A stretch of DNA of 8,736 bases from Prevotellaceae bacterium. Lineage in GTDB: Bacteria > Bacteroidota > Bacteroidia > Bacteroidales > UBA932. The notes under the pieces are model-generated. The model searched no databases. It worked only from the letters and a program-made list of their open reading frames with translations, and had not been told where the DNA came from. The stretch covers positions 1 to 8,736 of the forward strand of contig JAITQQ010000001.1 of NCBI GenBank assembly GCA_031288855.1, read 5' to 3'. Below are positions 1-5,971 of this stretch, one piece after another (the stretch's first letter is position 1; each line of letters begins with the position of its first letter). Position numbers and translations under genes: made by a program.

Positions 1-744
1 TGGGTAAAACGCCCGCAAATCGGCGCAAAGGGGCTCGTGTATGTCCGCCTGACCGCTGAGGGTATCAAGTCGAGCATCGACAAATTTTATACTTCAGAAG
101 AACTGCAAAAAGCCGCTGACGCTTTCCCTGCAAAGGAAGGCGGCCTCGTGCTGATACTCGCCGGCGACGCCAAAAAAACATTAGAAGCCCTGGGCGCGCT
201 CCGCATAGAAATGGGAAGCCGCTTGGGATTGCGCCGGAAAGACGAATTTGCGCCCCTGTGGGTGTATGATTTTCCGCTGTTGGAATGGGACGAGGAAACG
301 CAACGCTTCTATGCCATGCACCACCCTTTCACCGCACCGAAACCCGAGGATTTGGATAAATTTTACGCCAACGACAAAAGCCTGTTGGCGCAAGTGAATG
401 CTAACGCCTACGACTTTGTGCTCAATGGCACTGAAATCGGCGGCGGCTCCATTCGTATTCACGATACGAAAGTGCAGCAACGCATGTTTGAAGTGTTGGG
501 CTTTTCCAAAGAAGAAGCCGATTACAAGTTCGGTTTCATCATCAACGCCTTTAAATATGGTGCGCCTCCGCACGGCGGCATTGCCTTCGGCTTCGACCGC
601 TGGTGTGCGTTGTTCGGCGGGCAGGAAACCATCCGCGACTACATCGCCTTTCCGAAAAACAACGCCGGCCGCGACGTGATGCTCGACGCTCCTTCGAAAA
701 TCGACGAAACGCAATTGAAGGAATTACAACTGAAATTGGTATAA
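1..744 (+). CDS. aspS: Aspartate-tRNA ligase, C-terminal part (5' end outside window)
   Basis: Class II aminoacyl-tRNA synthetase that charges tRNA-Asp with aspartate in the cytoplasm. The frame is open from base 1 (first codon TGG), so the 247 residues seen are the C-terminal part of a protein usually near 580-600 residues. The N-terminal anticodon-binding domain and class II motifs 1 and 2 lie upstream. The start of the window matches the end of the GAD insert ([10 protein letters not shown]), which marks the bacterial-type enzyme. After it come [11 protein letters not shown], the HHPFTAPK segment, the [13 protein letters not shown] block, and motif 3 as [15 protein letters not shown] with its ATP-binding arginine. 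The [15 protein letters not shown] tail and the QLKEL end are also typical. The gene ends in TAA and converges on the lipid-kinase gene 44 bp away. Trp-Cys after the motif 3 arginine is a little unusual, but no key residue is missing. Confidence 0.96.
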   Translation, partial: WVKRPQIGAKGLVYVRLTAEGIKSSIDKFYTSEELQKAADAFPAKEGGLVLILAGDAKKTLEALGALRIEMGSRLGLRRKDEFAPLWVYDFPLLEWDEETQRFYAMHHPFTAPKPEDLDKFYANDKSLLAQVNANAYDFVLNGTEIGGGSIRIHDTKVQQRMFEVLGFSKEEADYKFGFIINAFKYGAPPHGGIAFGFDRWCALFGGQETIRDYIAFPKNNAGRDVMLDAPSKIDETQLKELQLKLV

Positions 745-769
745 CAGCCTGCGAAAATTACAGGGAAGG

Positions 770-792
770 ATGACGTTTACAACATTCGTCAT
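770..792. terminator. Weak inverted repeat between convergent genes, possible bidirectional terminator
   Basis: ATGACG (770-775) and CGTCAT (787-792) form a perfect 6-bp inverted repeat with an 11-base loop. It lies in the short gap between the convergent aspS and lipid-kinase genes and covers the TGA of the kinase. The position suits a shared terminator. The stem is short, however, and no clear T-run follows on either strand, so this is only a candidate. Confidence 0.22.
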
Positions 793-1742
793 ACCTGAAA
801 ATCCTTGCCCACCACTACTTTGATGGAACGAGGCACCAACTCGAACGTGAACGCAGAATAGCCCATGGCTTCGCCGTCAATTTCAATGGGGCTTTCGGGA
901 TGGACTTCAATAACGATATGCCGGCCTTGTGCAGCCACCACTTTCGAATAGTTGTATAATTTCCCGTTATATAATTTTGGGAAATGCCACAACACATTAA
1001 AAATATTAATCCGTTTAATCACCGTAATGTCAAACAATCCGTCGTCAATCACCGCATTGGGCATGGGAATCATGCCGCCGCCGTTATATTTTCCGATGCC
1101 CACCGTGGCGCTGAATACCGCATCATCAAAAAGCACTTTGCCGTCAACGGTTACCTTAAAATGCCGTGAACGGTAAACAAATAATTCGTTTAACGTGCTT
1201 TTAATATAAAGGCGTTTGCTCCATCTCCCTTCATCTTTCAAGCGGTTGAAGCGGCGGTTTACCATGGCGTCGAAACCCATGCCCGCAGCGTTTGCCATAT
1301 AACGCTGATGTGGTATCCGCGTTTCGTAATAACTGATGAGGCCTACGTCTTGTAAAACGGTGTAATGGGTTAACAGCGACTGCACGGCGTCGGAATAAGT
1401 TTTGGGAATTCCGTACATCCGCATCCAGTCGTTCCCTGTGCCGGTGGGAATTACCGCCAATGAGATGTCAACCGTAGGTACAAACTGTTGAATGAAAATG
1501 CCGTTAACTATTTCGTTCACAGTTCCGTCTCCGCCCACAGCCACAATCTTCCGGTAGCCGTCTTTGATGGCTTTTACCGTGAGTTCCACCGCATGATACT
1601 TGTGCTCGGTGAACATGCAGGCAAATGTTATGCCTTTATTACTCATTTGGTTAGATATGATAGGCCAATCTCTTAATCCGTATCCGTTACCGGCCTTGGG
1701 ATTTACAATGACCATCCAACAGTCTTTAACCACCTTATTCAT
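789..1742 (-). CDS. Diacylglycerol kinase / YegS-BmrU family lipid kinase
   Basis: Predicted cytoplasmic or membrane-associated kinase of 317 residues that phosphorylates a lipid alcohol such as diacylglycerol with ATP. Motifs in order are VNPKAGNG (13-20), the nucleotide-binding GGDGTVNEIVNG (70-81), IPTGTGNDW (98-106), NAAGMGFDA (151-159), and a C-terminal beta-sandwich region with NGGGMIPMPNAVIDDGLFD (220-238) and EIDGEAMG (287-294). Length and motif order match the bacterial DagK/YegS family. The frame can also open at a TTG at 1766. That codon lies inside the probable promoter core (1764-1771), so the ATG at 1742 is the better start and gives a normal MNKVVKDCW N-terminus. There is no Shine-Dalgarno sequence, as is usual in Bacteroidetes. 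The gene is divergent from parA. The substrate (diacylglycerol, phosphatidylglycerol or sphingoid base) cannot be read from the sequence; sphingoid bases are possible because many Bacteroidetes make sphingolipids. Confidence 0.9.
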   Translation of the reverse strand: MNKVVKDCWMVIVNPKAGNGYGLRDWPIISNQMSNKGITFACMFTEHKYHAVELTVKAIKDGYRKIVAVGGDGTVNEIVNGIFIQQFVPTVDISLAVIPTGTGNDWMRMYGIPKTYSDAVQSLLTHYTVLQDVGLISYYETRIPHQRYMANAAGMGFDAMVNRRFNRLKDEGRWSKRLYIKSTLNELFVYRSRHFKVTVDGKVLFDDAVFSATVGIGKYNGGGMIPMPNAVIDDGLFDITVIKRINIFNVLWHFPKLYNGKLYNYSKVVAAQGRHIVIEVHPESPIEIDGEAMGYSAFTFELVPRSIKVVVGKDFQV

Positions 1743-1763
1743 ATAATATAAGTTTGGGTAGGA

Positions 1764-1771
1764 CAAAAATA
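1764..1771 (-). promoter_or_regulatory. Bacteroidetes-type -7 promoter element for the lipid-kinase gene
   Basis: The minus strand reads TATTTTTG, an exact match to the Bacteroidetes sigma-ABfr -7 consensus TAnnTTTG, 21 bp upstream of the ATG at 1742. Transcription would start near 1757-1759, giving a leader of roughly 15 nt. I see no clear -33 TTTG, only a T-rich tract on this strand. The region is AT-rich, so a chance match is possible. Its position upstream of a divergent gene supports it. Confidence 0.5.
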
Positions 1772-1803
1772 CAATAAAATTATAGAAGCATAAAAAAAAA
1801 TTG

Positions 1804-1811
1804 TAAATTTG
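1804..1811 (+). promoter_or_regulatory. Bacteroidetes-type -7 promoter element for the parA operon
   Basis: TAAATTTG exactly matches the TAnnTTTG consensus and sits 32 bp before the parA ATG. Transcription would start near 1816-1819, giving a leader of about 25 nt that is A/T-rich and lacks a Shine-Dalgarno sequence. A nine-base A-run (1792-1800) lies just upstream where a -33 element would be partly expected; no TTTG is seen there. This is probably the promoter for all four downstream genes, because their gaps are 10 bp or less. Confidence 0.6.
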
Positions 1812-1843
1812 CAGATTATATTTTTAGTTAAAAGACGACTGCT

Positions 1844-2629
1844 ATGGGAAAAATCATTGTAATTGCCAATCAAAAGGGCGGAGTTGGAAAAACGACTACG
1901 GCGATTAATCTGGCCGCAAGTTTGGCGGTGCTTGAAAAAAAGGTACTGCTGATTGACGCTGACCCTCAGGCTAATGCAACATCAGGAATGGGCTTTGACG
2001 TCAACAATATGCAGGGGACGACCATTTACGAATGTTTGATTGGGCAGTCGGACATATCTTCCTCGTTGCTGAAAACTGAAATTGAAGGCTTCCACATCGT
2101 GCCGTCGCACATCGACTTGGTGGGCGCCGAAATTGAAATGTTGCAATTACCTGACCGTGAGCAGGTGCTAAAAAATGCGCTGATGCCGGTGTTGGACCGA
2201 TATGATTATATTTTTATTGACTGTTCGCCTTCTCTGGGTTTAATTACAGTGAATGCCTTGACGGCCGCTCATTCGATAATTATTCCGGTGCAATGCGAAT
2301 ATTATGCGCTCGAAGGATTGGGAAAATTGTTGAACACCGTAAAAATTGTGCAGACCCGTTTAAATCCTGTATTGGCTATTGAGGGCTTTCTGCTTACCAT
2401 GTATGACGCCCGTTTGCGTTTGGCCAATCAGGTGGTGGAAGAAGTGCGCCGCCATTTTCCCGATATGGTGTTCCAGACCATCGTGCAGCGCAACGTGAAA
2501 CTGAGTGAATCACCTTCATACGGAAAACCTGTAATCCTTTACGATGCGGCGTCGGTAGGCGCTAACAATTATTTGAATTTGGCGAAAGAAGTATTGCAGA
2601 AAAATGAAAAACCGCCGGTGAAGGCATAA
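1844..2629 (+). CDS. parA: Chromosome-partitioning ATPase ParA (Soj)
   Basis: Deviant Walker ATPase of 261 residues that dimerises on ATP binding, binds nucleoid DNA non-specifically, and is stimulated by ParB to move replicated origins apart. The deviant Walker A motif is KGGVGKTT (11-18) with the signature lysine K11. Walker A' is IDADPQ (37-42) and Walker B is IFIDCSPS (123-130). [12 protein letters not shown] (186-197) contains the arginine that corresponds to the DNA-binding arginine of Bacillus Soj, and [14 protein letters not shown] (216-229) matches the conserved C-terminal block. There is no N-terminal helix-turn-helix extension, so this is the short chromosomal (type Ib-like/Soj) form rather than the long plasmid P1/F form. 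The start ATG is followed directly by the ATPase fold. It is the first gene of a four-gene operon, 10 bp before parB. Confidence 0.96.
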   Translation: MGKIIVIANQKGGVGKTTTAINLAASLAVLEKKVLLIDADPQANATSGMGFDVNNMQGTTIYECLIGQSDISSSLLKTEIEGFHIVPSHIDLVGAEIEMLQLPDREQVLKNALMPVLDRYDYIFIDCSPSLGLITVNALTAAHSIIIPVQCEYYALEGLGKLLNTVKIVQTRLNPVLAIEGFLLTMYDARLRLANQVVEEVRRHFPDMVFQTIVQRNVKLSESPSYGKPVILYDAASVGANNYLNLAKEVLQKNEKPPVKA

Positions 2630-2639
2630 TCTTTAGAAT

Positions 2640-3560
2640 ATGAAAAAACAAGCTGCTTTAGGGCGTGGACTTGGCGCATTGATGGGAGATGCAGGTATGG
2701 TAAACCCTCATTCCGGCCGTATGGCACAGCACCCGGAAGTGCAGGAAGAACTCCCTCACGAGGGCGTTCTTGAAGTTTCCATTGACGCCATTCAGCCCAA
2801 CCCCGACCAGCCGCGGACGGACTTTGATAAGGAATCATTACACGACCTTGCGATATCAATAAAAACGTTGGGGCTTATCCAACCTATCACGGTGCGTGAA
2901 ATAAAAAGCGGCCATTACCAAATTATCGCCGGCGAGCGGCGGTTTCGCGCTTCACAGTTGGCGGGATTAACTACGGTGCCGGTGTATATTCGCGCGGTTG
3001 GCGATGAGGAATTGCTTAAATTGGCATTGATTGAAAATATTCATCGCGAAGACCTCAACCCGATTGAAGTAGCCATTAGCTTTAAGCGCTTGGTGGACGA
3101 ATGGGACATGACGCAGGAAACGTTGAGCGAACAGGTAGGAAAAAAACGCGCTACAGTGGCCAACTATCTCCGTTTGCTTTCGCTGCCGGGAGAAATACAG
3201 GTGTTTGTCCGCGACGGTAAATTGTCGATGGGGCACGCGCGGGCGCTTCTCGGCATAAATGACGAAAAACTGCAATTGAAAATTGCACGGAAAATAATTG
3301 ATGAAGATCTTTCGGTACGCAAGGTAGAAGAAATAGTAAAAAAGCAAAATACGCCGGCTTCAGCCGAAACGCCCGAAGAAGCGCCTGCAGAGCCGGAACA
3401 TCCCGAAATTTATTCCCAGATGGTAGAATTTTTAGGAGGCTATTTCAACAACGTTAATGTGAAACGGAATGAAAAAGGCGAAGGGAAGATTATTATACAT
3501 TTCAGCAAGGATGAAGAAGTAGCTCATTTTTTGCAAAAATTTAACGAACAGCAAACATAA
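2640..3560 (+). CDS. parB: Chromosome-partitioning protein ParB (Spo0J family)
   Basis: DNA-binding CTPase clamp of 306 residues that loads at parS near the origin, spreads, and activates ParA. The N-terminal basic stretch KKQAALGRGLGALMG (2-16) is the usual ParA-interacting peptide with its GRGL core. The ParB/Srx CTP-binding domain spans about 44-140, with GERRFRAS (98-105) and ENIHREDLNPIE (132-143), both CTP-contacting signature blocks. The helix-turn-helix for parS is about 157-182 (MTQETLSEQVGKKRATVANY). A linker rich in E, A and P (about 238-255) precedes the C-terminal dimerisation domain (about 256-302), which ends in HFLQKF. Length is normal for the chromosomal family. It follows parA by 10 bp and precedes the DUF5683 gene by 5 bp, consistent with co-transcription. 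No parS palindrome was found in the window. Confidence 0.96.
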   Translation: MKKQAALGRGLGALMGDAGMVNPHSGRMAQHPEVQEELPHEGVLEVSIDAIQPNPDQPRTDFDKESLHDLAISIKTLGLIQPITVREIKSGHYQIIAGERRFRASQLAGLTTVPVYIRAVGDEELLKLALIENIHREDLNPIEVAISFKRLVDEWDMTQETLSEQVGKKRATVANYLRLLSLPGEIQVFVRDGKLSMGHARALLGINDEKLQLKIARKIIDEDLSVRKVEEIVKKQNTPASAETPEEAPAEPEHPEIYSQMVEFLGGYFNNVNVKRNEKGEGKIIIHFSKDEEVAHFLQKFNEQQT

Positions 3561-3565
3561 TTTTG

Positions 3566-4435
3566 GTGAAAAAATATCCGCTATTCATACTGTTCCTGCT
3601 TTTCAGCTTTAATGTGCAAGCCCAATTGCATACGGATATTCAACCTCAAACGTCAACTATAAAACGGCCTTTCAGTAAGAATATCCTGCATGGTTTTTTG
3701 GGGCGCGACTCATTGCCGCTTGCGCGGGTATGGGCGGTGTCGCTTGTAGTTCCGGGATATTCGCAATTCTATAACCGGCAATATTGGAAACTGCCCGTGC
3801 TTTACGGCAGTGTGGGCGGCCTGCTGTATGGCGGCTATTACAGCAACATGAAGTACATGGACACAGGCGACAGGCAGTATCTGTGGAATCGCCGTTTGTT
3901 TTATCTTGGTGCGGGATTGGTGTATTGGGCGGGGCTGATGGATGGCTTGGTGTCTTATGAATCATCGTCGGCTTTTCTTCCGCAACGGGCTACTATTTTT
4001 TCGCTTATGTTGCCGGGCTTGGGACAGGCCTACAACCGCCAGTATTGGAAAATTCCAATTGTATATATAGGATTTGCATTCGGTTATTATATGATTAATT
4101 ATAATACCATGCAATATGAACGGTTTCGGGAGGCTTACAATAAGTCCACAGACAACGACCCGAACACAGTAGATGAATTTAGCGGAAGAATGACAGCCGA
4201 CAATTTGAAATATTACCGTGATAAATTTCGCCGTGACCGTGATTATGCGGTTTTGTTGACACTTGTTTACTATGTGCTGAATGCTGTGGATGCGAATGTT
4301 TTTGCCCACCTTAAAAATTTTGACGTGAGTGATAACTTGTCGATGGATATTCATCCTACGATTATGTATGACCATGTATTTGCTTCGTCGGGCATGCAGC
4401 CCGCTATTGGATTGAAATTAAGATTAACTTTTTAA
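3566..4435 (+). CDS. DUF5683-type membrane protein, unknown function
   Basis: Protein of 289 residues resembling DUF5683, a Bacteroidetes family of unknown function often found behind parB. A signal-peptide-like N-terminus (KKYPLFILFLLFSFNVQAQ) suggests cleavage near residue 19. Two copies of a PGxxQxYNRQYWKxP motif follow (63-78 and 150-165), each leading into an aromatic hydrophobic stretch. A third hydrophobic stretch (about 227-240) ends in LNAVDANVFAHLKNFDVSD, a block I recall from this family. The extreme C-terminus (IGLKLRLTF) looks like a final barrel strand ending in Phe, so outer-membrane as well as inner-membrane placement is possible. Tandem TTG (3563) and GTG (3566) codons can both start the frame. 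GTG is preferred because it gives the normal MKK signal-peptide start, 5 bp after the parB stop. The role is unknown; context suggests an envelope function linked to cell division or segregation. Confidence 0.8.
   Translation: MKKYPLFILFLLFSFNVQAQLHTDIQPQTSTIKRPFSKNILHGFLGRDSLPLARVWAVSLVVPGYSQFYNRQYWKLPVLYGSVGGLLYGGYYSNMKYMDTGDRQYLWNRRLFYLGAGLVYWAGLMDGLVSYESSSAFLPQRATIFSLMLPGLGQAYNRQYWKIPIVYIGFAFGYYMINYNTMQYERFREAYNKSTDNDPNTVDEFSGRMTADNLKYYRDKFRRDRDYAVLLTLVYYVLNAVDANVFAHLKNFDVSDNLSMDIHPTIMYDHVFASSGMQPAIGLKLRLTF
3725..4117 (+). repeat. Internal duplication in the DUF5683 gene
   Basis: Codons 54-97 (3725-3856) and 141-184 (3986-4117), counted from the GTG start, encode two 44-residue segments that align without gaps and share 19 identical residues by hand count. 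The core YNRQYWK is identical in both. The DNA has diverged (tataaccggcaatattgg against tacaaccgccagtattgg), so the duplication is old and kept at the protein level. Confidence 0.8.
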
Positions 4436-4438
4436 GAT

Positions 4439-5968
4439 ATGAAAAATTATTTTGTTATTATTATTTGTGTATTTATGTTTCCGGTGCTGCTTCCTGCCCA
4501 AGTGAGCAATGCAGTATTACAGGATACGGTGACTATTCCCGGAAAAACGGCTATTGTAAATGGTGATGAAGTGCAGGATATCGGCGTGGACAATAATATT
4601 GACAGCTTGTTGTCTATTTGGTATCTCCAACGCGCCTTGCAGGACACTTTCGATTTCGTCAAGCCGCTCAATTTCCCTGAGATTGAAATTCCGGATTCGG
4701 TGTATATCGCCCGCTTGAAAGCATTGCCCCATATTATTGATTTGCCTTACAACCACCTTGTGCGCAACCAGATTATCTATTATACCCAACGTATTGCAGA
4801 GAAAACGGAAATGATTCTGGGGCTTTCCGAGTTTTATTTTCCGCAAGTCGAAGAAATACTGGACCAATATGATATGCCATTAGAGTTGCGGGCAATGGCG
4901 GTTATTGAGTCGGCCCTAATCCCGAGTGCTGTTTCGCCTAAGAAAGCAAAAGGAATGTGGCAGTTTATGTATGGCACTGCAAAAATGTATAACCTTACCA
5001 TGAATTCGTACGTGGATGAACGTTTTGACCCTATTGCCTCCACGCATGCCGCCGCCCGCCACATGAAAGACTTGTATAATATTTTTGGCGACTGGGGTTT
5101 AGCTATTGCCGCATACAATTGCGGGTCTGGAAATGTCAGTAAAGCCATTCGCCGGTCAGGCGGCAAGCGCAATTTCTGGGATATTTATCCTTACCTGCCG
5201 CGCGAGACACGGGGTTATGTGCCTGCTTTCGTGGCGGCAAATTATGTATTGGCTTATTACAAGGAACATTATTTAACACCGAAAAAAATATACATGCCTT
5301 CGCATGTCGATACTTTTATGGTGAATAAAATGCTGCATTTCGAACAGGTTTCGGCAATAGTCGGTATTCCCATTGATGAATTGCGCAATCATAATCCGCA
5401 ATATATGCACGATATTGTTCCGGGCACCGAACGCCCTTATGTATTGCGTGTTCCGTATGAATACACCTCCCTATTTGCGGATAAAGAAAAAGAAATATAC
5501 ACGTATAAAGACAGTGTTTATTTCAATCCGAATATTATTAGACAAGTGGCCTCGCGGGGTTATCAGCCGCAGGGTATCGATGGGCGGAATAAAATAATTT
5601 ACCGGGTGAAAGAAGGGGAAACATTAGGCGGATTGGCCGTGAAATACAAGGTAAATACGAACGACATCAGGTATTGGAACGGCATACGGGGTAACATGAT
5701 TCGTACAGGGCAGAAGCTCGTTATTTATACGAAAACGAAGCAGGCCGCTCCTGCAAAAGTGACGGCTTCGGCCACAAAACCTAATCAAGGGAAAAAGGAA
5801 GTTAATACTGCAAATGCGGTAATTCATGTGGTGCGGAAAGGAGAATCGCTGTGGAGCATATCGCAAATGTACGATGATATAACTTATTACGACTTGATGC
5901 AACTGAATAGCATGACCAAAAAATCAAAAATTTATCCGGGCGATAAGATTAAAGTCAAAGCGCTTTAA
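4439..5968 (+). CDS. mltD: MltD-like lytic transglycosylase with two LysM domains
   Basis: Exported murein hydrolase of 509 residues that cleaves the MurNAc-GlcNAc bond and leaves 1,6-anhydromuramic ends. It has a signal peptide (1-20, cleavage after LLPA) and an N-terminal helical region. The SLT domain spans about 135-275, with catalytic Glu157 in AVIESALIPSAVSPKKAKG, then GMWQFM, AAYNCGSGNV (224-233) and the C-terminal RGYVPAFVAANYVL. A linker domain follows (about 280-385), and then two LysM peptidoglycan-binding repeats: 387-430 (YRVKEGETLGGLAVKYK...) and 462-507 (IHVVRKGESLWSISQMY...). E. coli MltD is a lipoprotein, but no lipobox cysteine is visible here, so this enzyme is probably soluble in the periplasm or wall-bound through LysM. 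The start ATG lies 3 bp after the DUF5683 stop. It is the last gene of the parA operon, and its stop is 3 bp from the convergent gene's stop. I also recall a relA/spoT gene following this enzyme in some Bacteroidetes; none is present here. Confidence 0.93.
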   Translation: MKNYFVIIICVFMFPVLLPAQVSNAVLQDTVTIPGKTAIVNGDEVQDIGVDNNIDSLLSIWYLQRALQDTFDFVKPLNFPEIEIPDSVYIARLKALPHIIDLPYNHLVRNQIIYYTQRIAEKTEMILGLSEFYFPQVEEILDQYDMPLELRAMAVIESALIPSAVSPKKAKGMWQFMYGTAKMYNLTMNSYVDERFDPIASTHAAARHMKDLYNIFGDWGLAIAAYNCGSGNVSKAIRRSGGKRNFWDIYPYLPRETRGYVPAFVAANYVLAYYKEHYLTPKKIYMPSHVDTFMVNKMLHFEQVSAIVGIPIDELRNHNPQYMHDIVPGTERPYVLRVPYEYTSLFADKEKEIYTYKDSVYFNPNIIRQVASRGYQPQGIDGRNKIIYRVKEGETLGGLAVKYKVNTNDIRYWNGIRGNMIRTGQKLVIYTKTKQAAPAKVTASATKPNQGKKEVNTANAVIHVVRKGESLWSISQMYDDITYYDLMQLNSMTKKSKIYPGDKIKVKAL

Positions 5969-5969
5969 T
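5948..5969. terminator. Weak inverted repeat at a convergent gene end, possible terminator
   Basis: ATTAAAG (5948-5954) and CTTTAAT (5963-5969) make a 7-bp perfect inverted repeat with an 8-base loop. The repeat spans the stop codon of the transglycosylase, and the convergent gene ends at 5972. The nested palindrome AAAGCGCTTT (5957-5966) is an alternative fold. Both stems are short and mostly AT, and no strong T-run follows, so terminator function is doubtful. Confidence 0.22.
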
Positions 5970-5971
5970 TG

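Noticed and set aside
181..714. 177-codon open frame on the - strand
   Set aside because: It is antisense to the unmistakable aspS coding sequence and its translation shows no recognisable motif.
748..764. CCTG...CAGG inverted repeat after aspS
   Set aside because: The arms are only 4 bp with a 9-base loop and no T-run, which is expected by chance.
1743..1766. TTG at 1764-1766 as the start of the lipid kinase
   Set aside because: The codon overlaps the probable -7 promoter element, and the extra residues (SYPNLYY) lie outside the family's usual N-terminus. The ATG at 1742 fits better.
2869..2885. Possible DnaA box (TTATCCAAC in GGGCTTATCCAACC)
   Set aside because: It departs from TTATNCACA at the conserved last positions, stands alone, and lies within parB coding sequence. 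There is no origin-like cluster here.
3563..3565. TTG as the start of the DUF5683 protein
   Set aside because: The adjacent GTG gives the standard MKK signal-peptide start. The difference is one residue and cannot be settled from sequence alone.
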